64,000 nucleotides of DNA from Xanthocytophaga agilis (lineage in GTDB: Bacteria; Bacteroidota; Bacteroidia; Cytophagales; 172606-1): positions 1,364,001-1,428,000 of the forward strand of contig NZ_JASJOU010000001.1 of NCBI RefSeq assembly GCF_030068605.1, in the 5' to 3' direction. The position numbers were made by a program, and so were the translations under genes. Below the pieces are notes generated by a model. It had not been told where the DNA came from. It did not search any database and saw only the letters and a list, made by a program, of their open reading frames with translations. Positions within the stretch are counted from its first letter, which is position 1, and every line of letters starts with the position of its first letter. Shown here one piece after another: positions 18,954 to 27,858 of the stretch.

Positions 18954-20174
18954 TTATAAAGGTTGTTCACCATCTGAAAGGTTTATAACATCAGCCCGAT
19001 ATAATAAAAGTCCTAACATCATCAAAACGCTTGTAGTTAGGATTACAAAAAAAAGAATTCCATTATTGAAACTTCCCAATTGTAAACGTTGAGGAATGCT
19101 ATAGAATAACAATACAGTAATCAGCCCTCGAGGCATAAGAAATAATTCTGGCAAAACATGGGCACGTAAGAAATACCGAAGATATAAATAACGCAACAAC
19201 AGTAACATACCCACAATGGAACTCCCGATTAGTATTACCTCCCACTCTGTTAAAACCTGTATATCAATCGAATAACCAAATAAGATAAAAAAGAAAGTAC
19301 GAACAATAAAAGATGTCTCATATGTGATTGATTTAAGCTGTTTAAGTAGCTCCTCGAAATACTGGTTATCTGTCGAATCGTTTGTTTTTAATACGTTCAT
19401 TACCCATGAGAGTGAAATTCGTTCCTTATTGTTAACAAGAAGCCCAAACACCATAATAATGAGTAAGGCAGGAAGATGCAGCAACTTTCCCATGGCATAC
19501 AACATCAACAATATAGTCAGAATGGGAACAAACTTTACATGGGAACGAATACGTGATAACAGGTAGGAAAGAGCAAGAGAAATCATCAGGGAAAGGATAA
19601 TAGCCCAGACAATACTAAAGCCAAACAAAATAATTGAGGATATAGAAAAAGCAGCTTCAGCTGTCAGATAATTGAATACAAGAATCCCTATAATATCAGA
19701 AAAGGAGGCTTCATAGATAATGAATTCTTTTTTTTGTTCGCTAAGATGCTCTATACTAGGAATGATAATGGCACTACTGATAATAGAGAGAGGTATAGCA
19801 TATACAATACATTTAATCAAAGATCGTTCTAAAAAAAATTGCAGAACAGCAGTAATCCCTAACACCGAAAGAAAAAATACCAGTACGGCAGCCAGAAAAG
19901 AATTTCGCACAACAGTAACTTTCTCCGGTGAAATTTTCAGATCCAGTGCGGCTTCCAATACAATTACGATCAGTCCTATTATCCCTAATACTTCAACGAT
20001 CTTATTCACAAAGCTTATACGTATTAGTTCAGGACCAAAAACAAGCCGAACTCCTATACCAGTAATTAACAATAGTAATACAGAAGGAATTCGGGTGGCT
20101 TTACTGATAAAACTATACAAATAGGATAAAATTACACAAAAACCAAGAGTAAGGATCAACCAATACGCATTCAT
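18954..20174 (-). CDS. Cation/proton antiporter (monovalent CPA type)
   Basis: About 406 residues with 11-12 hydrophobic segments and no large soluble domain. It matches Na+/H+ exchanger family membrane proteins: RIPSVLLLLITGIGVRLVFG resembles the N-terminal helix pair, and VLEAALDLKIS carries the Glu/Asp pattern seen in CPA transporters, followed by IIVPSIEHL-type and FSDIIGILVFNYL segments where the ion-binding Asp is expected. A start at 20174 (MNAYWLIL) places the first helix at the N-terminus; the 20207 ATG would add 11 polar residues. Ion specificity cannot be determined. It lacks the C-terminal TrkA-N domain of KefB-type systems. Confidence 0.8.
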   Translation of the reverse strand: MNAYWLILTLGFCVILSYLYSFISKATRIPSVLLLLITGIGVRLVFGPELIRISFVNKIVEVLGIIGLIVIVLEAALDLKISPEKVTVVRNSFLAAVLVFFLSVLGITAVLQFFLERSLIKCIVYAIPLSIISSAIIIPSIEHLSEQKKEFIIYEASFSDIIGILVFNYLTAEAAFSISSIILFGFSIVWAIILSLMISLALSYLLSRIRSHVKFVPILTILLMLYAMGKLLHLPALLIIMVFGLLVNNKERISLSWVMNVLKTNDSTDNQYFEELLKQLKSITYETSFIVRTFFFILFGYSIDIQVLTEWEVILIGSSIVGMLLLLRYLYLRYFLRAHVLPELFLMPRGLITVLLFYSIPQRLQLGSFNNGILFFVILTTSVLMMLGLLLYRADVINLSDGEQPL

Positions 20175-20323
20175 ACTTTTGACTATTAAATTGTTGCTGG
20201 TCGACAAACTTATTTACATTTTTGTATAATTACCAGTTTTACCCTATTGCATATTCCTGTGGAAGGTAATGAATAGTAACTTATAGACGAAAAACAACGG
20301 AGATCTTTGCCTTAACCAAATTC

Positions 20324-21085
20324 CTAAAAACATTTTCTTATACCAATGAAAATCCCTTGTCTCAATAGAAATAAAGCCTGAGGATTTACATATTCAGAAT
20401 AGTTATACTGATACATAGTGGTTAATTGCCAATCTCTTTTCCAATTATAGCTATAAGTCAGAGTAATACGTAGATTTGCGTTTGTTCCTGGCCAGGTTAC
20501 TCCAGTATACTCTTTTCCATTAAAAGCATAATCTGGGCGATATACCCAGGCAACAATCGAACTCTGTGCAACAAACACAAACTGATGTGCAGGCTTTAAC
20601 TGATATGAAATCCTTGCGGAGAGGGCCATAGCCAAATTCAATGTAGCCTGAGTTTCTGAATATTCTAGATCCGGATTGTAATTAGCTAAAAATCCATAGT
20701 TACTCAACGTTACACCCATATACAATCTGAATCTTTCTCTATTTCTGAGTGATTTTATAACATGATGCAAATAGGAAAAATCAAAACTGAGTTGCCGAAT
20801 ATGTGCTTTTACGGATACAGAAGACTGTATACTTCCTCTCATGTAACTGCCCTCAGCAAGCCAGATATGATTCTGAGAAGTATTTTCATATTTCAGTGAT
20901 AATCCGCTTTGGATTCCCTTATACGTAAATGCTGCATGGAAATAATCTTTCAGATAGACAGACTCGCTACCGACCCACAGTTGCAAAGACCTGATTGGGC
21001 TCGAGTGTTGCCCAAATGCTGGATAATAAATCAGGCATACGAACCAGATCATATTACCCCAAAATAAACCCAGGCAAATTTTCAT
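20324..21085 (-). CDS. Outer-membrane beta-barrel-like protein
   Basis: A 253-residue secreted protein with a signal peptide ending YYPAFGQ and a run of alternating Tyr/Phe-rich strands through to a short final strand GIFIGIRKCF. The pattern fits a small outer-membrane barrel of 8-10 strands. No family is recognised by name. It overlaps the serine hydrolase upstream by 4 bp, so the two are translationally coupled and both are probably part of the unit led by the ECF sigma factor at 23.7 kb. Confidence 0.65.
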   Translation of the reverse strand: MKICLGLFWGNMIWFVCLIYYPAFGQHSSPIRSLQLWVGSESVYLKDYFHAAFTYKGIQSGLSLKYENTSQNHIWLAEGSYMRGSIQSSVSVKAHIRQLSFDFSYLHHVIKSLRNRERFRLYMGVTLSNYGFLANYNPDLEYSETQATLNLAMALSARISYQLKPAHQFVFVAQSSIVAWVYRPDYAFNGKEYTGVTWPGTNANLRITLTYSYNWKRDWQLTTMYQYNYSEYVNPQALFLLRQGIFIGIRKCF

Positions 21086-22188
21086 TGAATGGCAGGTAAA
21101 AGCTTGGATTGCAGCATTTGAAAGAATTGATTACTGAGAACAGAATTAAGGTTTCCTCCAGTGCAAACCAATACAGTCTTATAGTCAGGCAATACACATA
21201 AGTAGTTTCCGCCATTTCCCCAGGCAAAATACATCTGATAAGTTTGGTCCTGTATAACAAATGTTCTTCGCCACCAGAGATATCCATACTCAAAATTTTG
21301 AAGCATTGCCTGTTTGGCAGTGGATTCAGCAACCCATCGGTTTGAAACCAGTTGCTGTCCTTTCCACTTTCCTTTATCCAGCATTAGTTGACCAATTTTA
21401 GCCATGTCTCTAGGTCGGATAAAAAGCTTTCCCCCTGTACTGATTTCTCCGTCAGGCATGCGATCCCAACGATAGGATTGTATATTTAGTGGAGAAAATA
21501 AATAGTATTGAGCAAAATTTTCTGTCGACATGTCAGATGCCCGATTAATCACTCCTCCTAGTGTAACTACACCAGCAGTACAATATTGTGGCGTTGTACC
21601 AACCTCATATAAAATAGGGAGATCTAATGTAAAATGAATCCAGTCATTGCTTTTAGACATATTTTCTTCAAATCCAGGTGATGCATGACCAATAACATCA
21701 TTACAAGCCAGCCCTGAACTCATAGTCAAAAGATGTTTCAAGGTAATCTTTTGCTTTTGTTCCTGATCACTTAATTTGCCTGTATACTCAGGAAAAAAAG
21801 AAAGTACTTCAGAATTGATATCTGTAATCATATGCTGATCAATCGCAATACCTAATAGAATAGAAGTGATACTCTTGGTAGCAGAGTAGATATTTTCAGG
21901 AACAGCCGAAGTATATCCATTAAAATATCGTTCATATACAAGTTTGCCATTTCGTACAATAAGTAAACTATGTATGTTCCGATATTCTTCTGTCTGAATC
22001 TGATTGGTTAATTCTTCAATTGGTGCGATTGCAATATTTTCAGCATTCAATGAGGATATATGCCACTCATTATTTACTTGATCAGGAGGGTTATAACTAT
22101 ACAGTACAGCAGAGTCATTCAGGAATGGAGTACAACTAGTAAGGGTTAGTATACATAACTCTGCACATGCCCAGAATCTTTGAAACAT
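21082..22188 (-). CDS. Serine hydrolase, class C beta-lactamase family, lipoprotein
   Basis: A 368-residue penicillin-binding-fold hydrolase. N-terminal lipoprotein signal ending LTLTSC. The nucleophile motif SxxK is YSATKSITS at about residue 104, the second motif is YCT (in PQYCTAGVV; usually YxN or YxS), and a late GNGG motif stands where the KTG/HxG triad is expected. Members of this family hydrolyse esters, D-peptides or beta-lactams; substrate is not predictable. Overlaps the downstream barrel gene by 4 bp and follows the membrane regulator gene by 12 bp. Confidence 0.8.
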   Translation of the reverse strand: MFQRFWACAELCILTLTSCTPFLNDSAVLYSYNPPDQVNNEWHISSLNAENIAIAPIEELTNQIQTEEYRNIHSLLIVRNGKLVYERYFNGYTSAVPENIYSATKSITSILLGIAIDQHMITDINSEVLSFFPEYTGKLSDQEQKQKITLKHLLTMSSGLACNDVIGHASPGFEENMSKSNDWIHFTLDLPILYEVGTTPQYCTAGVVTLGGVINRASDMSTENFAQYYLFSPLNIQSYRWDRMPDGEISTGGKLFIRPRDMAKIGQLMLDKGKWKGQQLVSNRWVAESTAKQAMLQNFEYGYLWWRRTFVIQDQTYQMYFAWGNGGNYLCVLPDYKTVLVCTGGNLNSVLSNQFFQMLQSKLLPAIQ

Positions 22189-22200
22189 ATATAAACAGGC

Positions 22201-23181
22201 TTAACGGAGTGGTTGTTGATAAGGATTGCCTTTAAAAAACAGATGTCTTCGATACATTGGAATGTCAGCAAACAAAAATGCAGCACTTCTGGAATTTTGC
22301 CACAATCGATATTGAGCCTTTGCTCCTGCAATTATACTTAGATCTGAAGTGTTTTCAGTAAATGATCCATTTAACATAGCATATACAAAAAATGTAAACC
22401 GTTTTTCTCTTGGTGTCAGATAATACCGTAATTCTACAGGTATCTCAAGCGTTGGCATTTTCAGAGTTGTTTCTGGTAAATAGATTGCTTGTCCTACTCC
22501 CAATCCATATCCCACAGATAATTTTTGGGAAAGAGGCTTAATCCAACGGCTTCCAGTTGTGACTCTGGCTGATGACATCCGTATAAAGTTTTCATGAATA
22601 GTCTCAGACTGTATTACATGACTAGATTCTTTAGTATGATCTTTCACCAGATCATGTAAAACTTCTGACATCGTATATGAATCTGATTGCGGTTCTTTCA
22701 GCTGAGCATCCGAACTATTCTTTTGAGTACTATCATCGGCTTGAACAGCCATCTTTTCCAACTTAGTCGCGTTAACTTCTAACTTCTCAGGAGCTCCTCC
22801 TTTAACTTGTTCAATTTTTCCATACCCAGCCAAAATTGCTGTTTGTTTTCCAGAATTTAGCGTAGCTTGCTTTTCTACAGGAATTTGTACAGATGAATCT
22901 TTTAGAGATGTCATTGCTGAATCTACTATTGTAAGATATTTTGTTTGTGTATGACTGACAGTTGTAGTATCATTTTGCTGCCATTTAGTAATTAGCCAAC
23001 CAAGAATCACACAAAGAATTCCAATCCATACAATTGTAAACCCCAAAGATCCTGCTCTTATTTTGGAATATACCCTTTGCCAGATTGCATCTTCTGTATA
23101 ATCCAAATCCGGCACAGATGTTATTTCCTCTATCTTATTTTTAACTATTCTATCAAACTCTTCCGGTGTCATAACGCTCAT
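22201..23181 (-). CDS. Putative membrane anti-sigma-like protein with barrel-like C-terminus
   Basis: 326 residues. The N-terminus (1-48) is a short cytoplasmic segment with DAIWQRVYSKI, one transmembrane helix follows at about 49-66, then a Ser/Thr/Lys-rich periplasmic linker (70-200), and a C-terminal region (about 205-326) of alternating aromatic strands resembling an outer-membrane barrel fragment (LSVGYGLGVG, IPVELRYYLT, FTFFVYAML). Its start overlaps the sigma-factor gene by 29 bp (20 bp if ATG 23172 is used), the usual arrangement for an anti-sigma factor. No ZAS zinc motif or FecR domain is seen, so the anti-sigma role is inferred from position and topology. Confidence 0.6.
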   Translation of the reverse strand: MSVMTPEEFDRIVKNKIEEITSVPDLDYTEDAIWQRVYSKIRAGSLGFTIVWIGILCVILGWLITKWQQNDTTTVSHTQTKYLTIVDSAMTSLKDSSVQIPVEKQATLNSGKQTAILAGYGKIEQVKGGAPEKLEVNATKLEKMAVQADDSTQKNSSDAQLKEPQSDSYTMSEVLHDLVKDHTKESSHVIQSETIHENFIRMSSARVTTGSRWIKPLSQKLSVGYGLGVGQAIYLPETTLKMPTLEIPVELRYYLTPREKRFTFFVYAMLNGSFTENTSDLSIIAGAKAQYRLWQNSRSAAFLFADIPMYRRHLFFKGNPYQQPLR

Positions 23182-23716
23182 TGGTTTTAACCATTAACTC
23201 TTGTAACATTTTTCTTGCTCTGGCTAATTGAGAACGGGAAGTGCTTTCTGTTATTTCCAGTATTTCAGCAATTTCCTGATGAGTATACCCTTCTATCACA
23301 TACATATTAAATACAGTCCGGTATTTTACAGGAAGAGAAAGAATAAGCTGATAAATATCTTCTGCTGCCAAAGATCCGTCAACAGACAGTTGTTCAGGTA
23401 TTAGTTCTTGCTCTTTCTCATCCACATACATCAGTTTCTTTCTTTTTCTCAAAAAGCCTAATGCCTCATTAATCATAATTCTGCGTATCCATCCTTCAAA
23501 ACTTGGTTTGTCGCGGTACTCAAAATCTGTTATATGCTGAAAAATTTTGACGAAACCATCACTTACAACTTCTTCTGTGTCAGATTTGTCTTTCAGATAG
23601 CGGTAGCAATGTAAAAACATAGGTCGTGAAAAATAAGCAACTAAAGCTCTCTGAGCTTTTCTGTCACCTGACCGACATTTTTCAATAAGCTGTTCGTCAA
23701 ATATCAAAGGCTTCAT
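23153..23716 (-). CDS. ECF-type RNA polymerase sigma factor
   Basis: A 187-residue extracytoplasmic-function sigma factor. Region 2 spans about 15-85 (MFLHCYRYLKDKSDTEEVVSDGFVKIF, then FEGWIRRIMINEALGFLRKR) and region 4 about 122-175 (LPVKYRTVFNMYVIEGYTHQEIAEIL, then SQLARARKML). No region 1.1 or 3 is present. It heads a four-gene minus-strand unit (membrane regulator, serine hydrolase, outer-membrane protein). ECF factors in this phylum commonly respond to envelope stress or polymer availability; the signal here is unknown. The upstream region carries no clear autoregulatory motif that can be named. Confidence 0.92.
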   Translation of the reverse strand: MKPLIFDEQLIEKCRSGDRKAQRALVAYFSRPMFLHCYRYLKDKSDTEEVVSDGFVKIFQHITDFEYRDKPSFEGWIRRIMINEALGFLRKRKKLMYVDEKEQELIPEQLSVDGSLAAEDIYQLILSLPVKYRTVFNMYVIEGYTHQEIAEILEITESTSRSQLARARKMLQELMVKTNERYDTGRV

Positions 23717-24133
23717 TACCTATGGAAAAAATGATTTTATACCTCTTCTTTGGAAAAAGAGTACCAGTATATCTTTTTCACCGCTGTTGGAATAAGAGGT
23801 GAATTATAAATGGTAAAACACTTTAAATAAGAGAATGTAAAAAGTAGGGTAAACGCTGCAACAATAGAAAATAAAATTTTCTACTCTATAACTAGAGAGT
23901 TATTTCTGTGAATGCGCCAGATACGTCGGATAAAATAAAAAAAGTCTGTCCCAAAGGGAACAGACTTTTAAGTTACTTAGCCTCGGTATAAAATGGAAGT
24001 CACCAGTCATTAACTAGTGACGCTTACAAAAATACCGGGTCGGGATTAAAACAATCTAAATAAGAGATTAAAATCTGATTAAAATTACAAAAGTTCTACA
24101 CAGGAGATTTCTGTTAAACTCAAGTCGGTGCTT
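23717..24133. other. Intergenic region with two stem-loops
   Basis: Between the sigma factor start and the malQ stop (both minus strand). No gene is seen. It holds a terminator-like stem at 23940-23969 and a weaker stem GTCACCAG/CTAGTGAC at 23999-24021. The segment next to 23716 should hold the sigma-operon promoter. Confidence 0.6.
23940..23969. terminator. Terminator distal to malQ
   Basis: AAAAGTCTGT-CCC (23940-23952) pairs with GGG-A-ACAGACTTTT (23956-23969), a 13-bp stem with one bulged A and a 3-nt loop, flanked by A-rich sequence on the left. It is about 165 bp past the malQ stop on the minus strand. Confidence 0.75.
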
Positions 24134-25639
24134 TTATCGTTCTCCTTCAATAACAAAAGCATTCAACTTTTGTATTATATTTTCAGATTCCCATCCATCT
24201 GTCAATTGCCATTCCCAATTGCCATGACTGGTACCCGGCACATTGATACGTGCTTTCTCGTTCATATTGAGTATATCCTGTATCGGTACAATAACAATGT
24301 TTGCACGTGATTGCATAGCCATGTGTACAACCGCATCTGCTACATTATCAGTTGACAAATCCTGCCTGGCATACGTAGCCAGGCGATACTTCTCGTGTTC
24401 TGTAGCTTCTGTTTGCCACCATCCATGTGTAGTGTTGGTATCGTGAAGGCTTGTATAGACTACACTATGATTATTATGGTTATGTGGCAGATGCGGATTC
24501 ATCTCTTCATCCCCAGTAAAGGCAAATTGTAGTACCTTCATGCCAGGTAGCCGATGACGTTGTACAAACGAAATTACATCAGGAGAAATAGTCCCCAGAT
24601 CTTCTACTACAATGGCGGGATCAGGAAAACGAGCATTCAAGGCCGTAAAAAATTCTTCTGCAGGAGCTTTTTGCCAATATCCATTGATAGCTGTAGGTTC
24701 GTTAACCGGGATTTCATAATAATTAACAAATCCCAGAAAATGGTCTAGCCTAACAAGATCAAACAAGAGGAAGTTATGTCCAATACGACGTAACCACCAC
24801 TCAAAATTCTCATTCTGCATGGCATCCCAGTTGTAGACAGGGTTTCCCCATAATTGACCTGTAGTACTAAACCGATCAGGAGGCGTACCAGCTACTACAT
24901 AAGGTAATTTGTTTTCATTCAGTTTAAAAAGATGAGGATTTACCCAAACATCTACACTATCATAATTAACATAGATAGGCAGGTCACCAAAGATCATCAC
25001 TCCTTTTTTATTGCTATAGGCCTTTAATTCTGCCCACTGCTGATAGAAAAGATATTGAAAGAACTTTTCACGCAGGATTTCATTGGCTAATTCGTCTCTG
25101 GCTGCGGCTAACGTTTCCGGTACACGATTGGCTAAATCATGTCCCCAGTCAATCCAGGCATACTCATTATTTTTAATTCTCAGACACTTGAATAGCGCAT
25201 AATCATCCAGCCAGTACGCTTCTTCCTCACAAAATTGCCGAAATGCTTCTTCTGCATTTTCGTCAACAATTTTGTTAAAATTTTCAAATGCTTTATGAAG
25301 TAAAGGTTCTTTAAAGGCTCTGACTGCCGGATAATCAATATGTCCATCAGGAAACTCAGGAGGACTTTCTATATCGATAGAGTTTAACAATCCCTGATAG
25401 CACAATTTGTTGAGGCTAATAAACAATGTATTTCCAGCGAAAGCTGAAATACTACTATAAGGCGAATTACCTAATCCCTGGTCAACAGGAGTTAAAGGCA
25501 ATATTTGCCAATATTTCTGATGTGTTTGTTCCAGGAAGTCGATAAACTGATAAGCTTTTTCGCCTAGATCGCCAATTCCATGTGAGGAAGGCAAAGAAAA
25601 AATGGGAAGTAAAATTCCACTGGCTCGTTGATTCAACAT
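24134..25639 (-). CDS. malQ: 4-alpha-glucanotransferase (amylomaltase)
   Basis: A cytoplasmic GH77 enzyme of about 501 residues that transfers alpha-1,4-glucan segments in maltodextrin and glycogen metabolism. Family landmarks: SHGIGDLG and ILPLTPVDQG near the N-terminus, NSPYSSISAFAGN, FGDLPIYV, RLDHFLGF with the catalytic Asp, VVEDLGTIS with the acid/base Glu, and LHDTNTTHGWW with the third catalytic Asp. The start at 25639 (MLNQRASG) begins at the conserved domain; an ATG at 25675 would add 12 residues. No glycogen phosphorylase or other maltose gene is beside it, so it is a stand-alone unit. Confidence 0.95.
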   Translation of the reverse strand: MLNQRASGILLPIFSLPSSHGIGDLGEKAYQFIDFLEQTHQKYWQILPLTPVDQGLGNSPYSSISAFAGNTLFISLNKLCYQGLLNSIDIESPPEFPDGHIDYPAVRAFKEPLLHKAFENFNKIVDENAEEAFRQFCEEEAYWLDDYALFKCLRIKNNEYAWIDWGHDLANRVPETLAAARDELANEILREKFFQYLFYQQWAELKAYSNKKGVMIFGDLPIYVNYDSVDVWVNPHLFKLNENKLPYVVAGTPPDRFSTTGQLWGNPVYNWDAMQNENFEWWLRRIGHNFLLFDLVRLDHFLGFVNYYEIPVNEPTAINGYWQKAPAEEFFTALNARFPDPAIVVEDLGTISPDVISFVQRHRLPGMKVLQFAFTGDEEMNPHLPHNHNNHSVVYTSLHDTNTTHGWWQTEATEHEKYRLATYARQDLSTDNVADAVVHMAMQSRANIVIVPIQDILNMNEKARINVPGTSHGNWEWQLTDGWESENIIQKLNAFVIEGER

Positions 25640-25906
25640 AAAAGTATAGAATATCGGATTAATCTGATTCGACAAATACCATCATATCACCTTATTTATT
25701 CCTCTTCACCTATACGTTGCAAATATTCGCTCTACAAAATAAGTGTGTATACTTAAAGCAGTATAATAAGACTCACTAAGGTAAATAATCTGATCTGTGT
25801 CTATCAAAAATTAGTTCCTATATTCTATACTCATAAATTACTGTGTAATTGTAGAACTATTTACTCTTTCCACATCAGATAATACTTAAAATCAGCAGAT
25901 TTATGT

Positions 25907-26758
25907 TTAATGCAACTTTGATTTTTTCACAAGGCCACCTTCAGCATCTGATAAAGCGTCTATAACAATAAAAGCATCCTTGTCTATTTCTTGTGCACAA
26001 CGTTTAATTCTCCCCATTTCCAAACGCGTAACCACACAAAACAAGATATCCTGATCTACACCAGATAAGCCCTTCTTGCCTTTGATTACTGTAATGCCTC
26101 GTTGAAGTTCGTTGATAATTTTTAATCGTATTTCTTCACTTTTGTCTGAGATGATAAGCAGCGAAGTATACTCTTCAATACCATGCAATATAAAATCCAA
26201 TGTTTTGGAAGCAGCAAAGTAAGTTAGAATGGAATAAAGAGCAACTGGTACATCCTTTAAAAAAGCAGCAGCAGAAAAAATGAAGATATTCATCACCAGG
26301 ATAATATCACCTACTCTAAACATAGCTGTCTGTCTGCTGATAAGTAAAGCCGCAATCTCTGTTCCATCCAGTACAGCTCCACCCCGCATAGCCAGACCAA
26401 TGCCTGCACCAATGAAGAATCCTCCAAAAACAGCCGTTAATAACAAGTCTGGAGTTATGTCAGGGTATTTAATAAAAGCCAGGCATAAGGATAATCCAGC
26501 TATAGCTAAAATACTTTTAAGAGCAAACCATTTTCCAATCTGTTTGTAACCTACTATAATAAATGGAATATTAAAAAGCAGAATCAGAATGGCCAGCGGA
26601 ATGCCCATTATATCAGCTAATAACATGGATATCCCTGTAACACCACCGTCAATAAACCCACTGGAAGAAAGAAATCCCTTCAACCCCATGCCTGCTGACA
26701 AAATCCCAAAACTAATTAAAATAACATCTTTAAAAATCCGTATAGTGTGTTCCTTCAT
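25907..26758 (-). CDS. YitT-family membrane protein (DUF161 + DUF2179)
   Basis: 283 residues: five or six hydrophobic helices (about 10-200) with the conserved SSSGFIDGGVTGISMLL and FNIPFIIVGYK segments of the YitT family, then a soluble C-terminal DUF2179 domain (about 205-283) beginning with SLLIISDKSEEI. The family is very widespread and some members are linked to spore or stress phenotypes, but no molecular function is established. Single gene with no obvious partner. Confidence 0.9.
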   Translation of the reverse strand: MKEHTIRIFKDVILISFGILSAGMGLKGFLSSSGFIDGGVTGISMLLADIMGIPLAILILLFNIPFIIVGYKQIGKWFALKSILAIAGLSLCLAFIKYPDITPDLLLTAVFGGFFIGAGIGLAMRGGAVLDGTEIAALLISRQTAMFRVGDIILVMNIFIFSAAAFLKDVPVALYSILTYFAASKTLDFILHGIEEYTSLLIISDKSEEIRLKIINELQRGITVIKGKKGLSGVDQDILFCVVTRLEMGRIKRCAQEIDKDAFIVIDALSDAEGGLVKKSKLH

Positions 26759-27113
26759 CTCATAAAATTTAATGAGTTGTACATATTTTACATTTATTGT
26801 ATACGGTGTTGTTTCCCATTATACGAAAAATCCCGGATAAAATTGCCCTCCCGATCTTTTGGTAAGTTATCTAAAGCTTAGAACCAATCTGTAATCCAAC
26901 AGGTTAGCAACAATAAAAAAAGCAAAAAAATCAGCTCCTAATAAAATAGATATGTTATACTATCGTTTTATTTAACAAAGTACCCTTCAACAATCAAAAA
27001 TGTAGAATTCATCAGGAACTCTTCAACATTTTCTCCTATGAATGAACTATTTACATCTCTTTCTTATTATAAAATTACTAATTACCTTCATCAATAACAT
27101 CTTACTTTGCTAC
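26759..27113. other. Divergent intergenic region
   Basis: Separates the minus-strand YitT gene from the plus-strand L,D-transpeptidase, so it must carry both promoters. It is AT-rich. In-frame codons upstream of 27114 (from 27042) are hydrophobic but precede a better signal-peptide start, so they are treated as leader. No hairpin or RNA gene was seen. Confidence 0.5.
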
Positions 27114-27737
27114 ATGAAGAAACTCTTTGTTCTGATAGCTGCCGTTATGGGGATGAATGCCTATGGCCAGCTGCTATTACCTGCGTATGTTCAACAACAC
27201 GCATTACAGTTATCTACTGAATACAAAGAACTTTCCAACAGAACTATTGCCTGTGTTGTCGATTTTTCGAAACCATCTTACGAAAAACGGTTGTGGATTA
27301 TAAATTTAAAGACAGGAGAATGTCTTTTGCACACATGGGTTGCCCATGGGAAAGGCACAGGAAGAACAGCAGAAGCATCTATTTTTTCAAATGACTCAGG
27401 CAGTAATTGCTCCAGTCTTGGAGTTTTCATTCCTAAAAACCAATTTAATGGTAAACATGGATTAAGCCTTCGGCTGGTAGGCTTAGATTGGGGAATAAAT
27501 GATCAGGCAGAAGCAAGAGGTATTATTTTCCATGCCGCACCCTATGTTACTTCCCATAATGCACAGGTAAATAAGAGACAAGGAAATAGTCAGGGCTGTT
27601 TTGCTGTTCCTACAGAAGATATAAAAACGGTTGTTAAATTGTTGGAGAATACAAATGCCTTTATCTGGGCATTCAAGCAATTACCCTCAATCCCAGCATT
27701 ACCTCTGCCACAATTAACATCACAAGTTACAGAATAA
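27114..27737 (+). CDS. Murein L,D-transpeptidase catalytic domain protein (YkuD_2)
   Basis: A secreted protein of 207 residues. ATG at 27114 gives a clean signal peptide (MKKLFVLIAAVMGMNAYG); the frame is open back to 27042. The catalytic domain shows IIFHAAPYV with His140 and GNSQGCFAVP with the nucleophile Cys162, the His-(x)n-SxGC pattern of the YkuD_2 (PF13645) group. Such enzymes would form or rearrange 3-3 peptidoglycan cross-links or attach proteins to the wall, though activity in this subgroup is little tested. Single gene followed by a strong terminator. Confidence 0.88.
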   Translation: MKKLFVLIAAVMGMNAYGQLLLPAYVQQHALQLSTEYKELSNRTIACVVDFSKPSYEKRLWIINLKTGECLLHTWVAHGKGTGRTAEASIFSNDSGSNCSSLGVFIPKNQFNGKHGLSLRLVGLDWGINDQAEARGIIFHAAPYVTSHNAQVNKRQGNSQGCFAVPTEDIKTVVKLLENTNAFIWAFKQLPSIPALPLPQLTSQVTE

Positions 27738-27788
27738 CAATAGATCAAATTTTGTAGCTAATCCGCTCTATAACTTCTTAAAACATAA

Positions 27789-27837
27789 GAGTCGTACTCC
27801 GTCATTTATTGAATGAGCAGAATACGACTCTTTTTTT
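27789..27837. terminator. Bidirectional terminator
   Basis: Base stem GAGTCGTA (27789-27796) with TACGACTC (27823-27830), inner stem TCATT/AATGA (27802-27806 with 27812-27816), then seven T's. It lies between the converging L,D-transpeptidase and TPR histidine kinase genes. Confidence 0.85.
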
Positions 27838-27858
27838 ATCTTATTCAACTTGTCGGAT

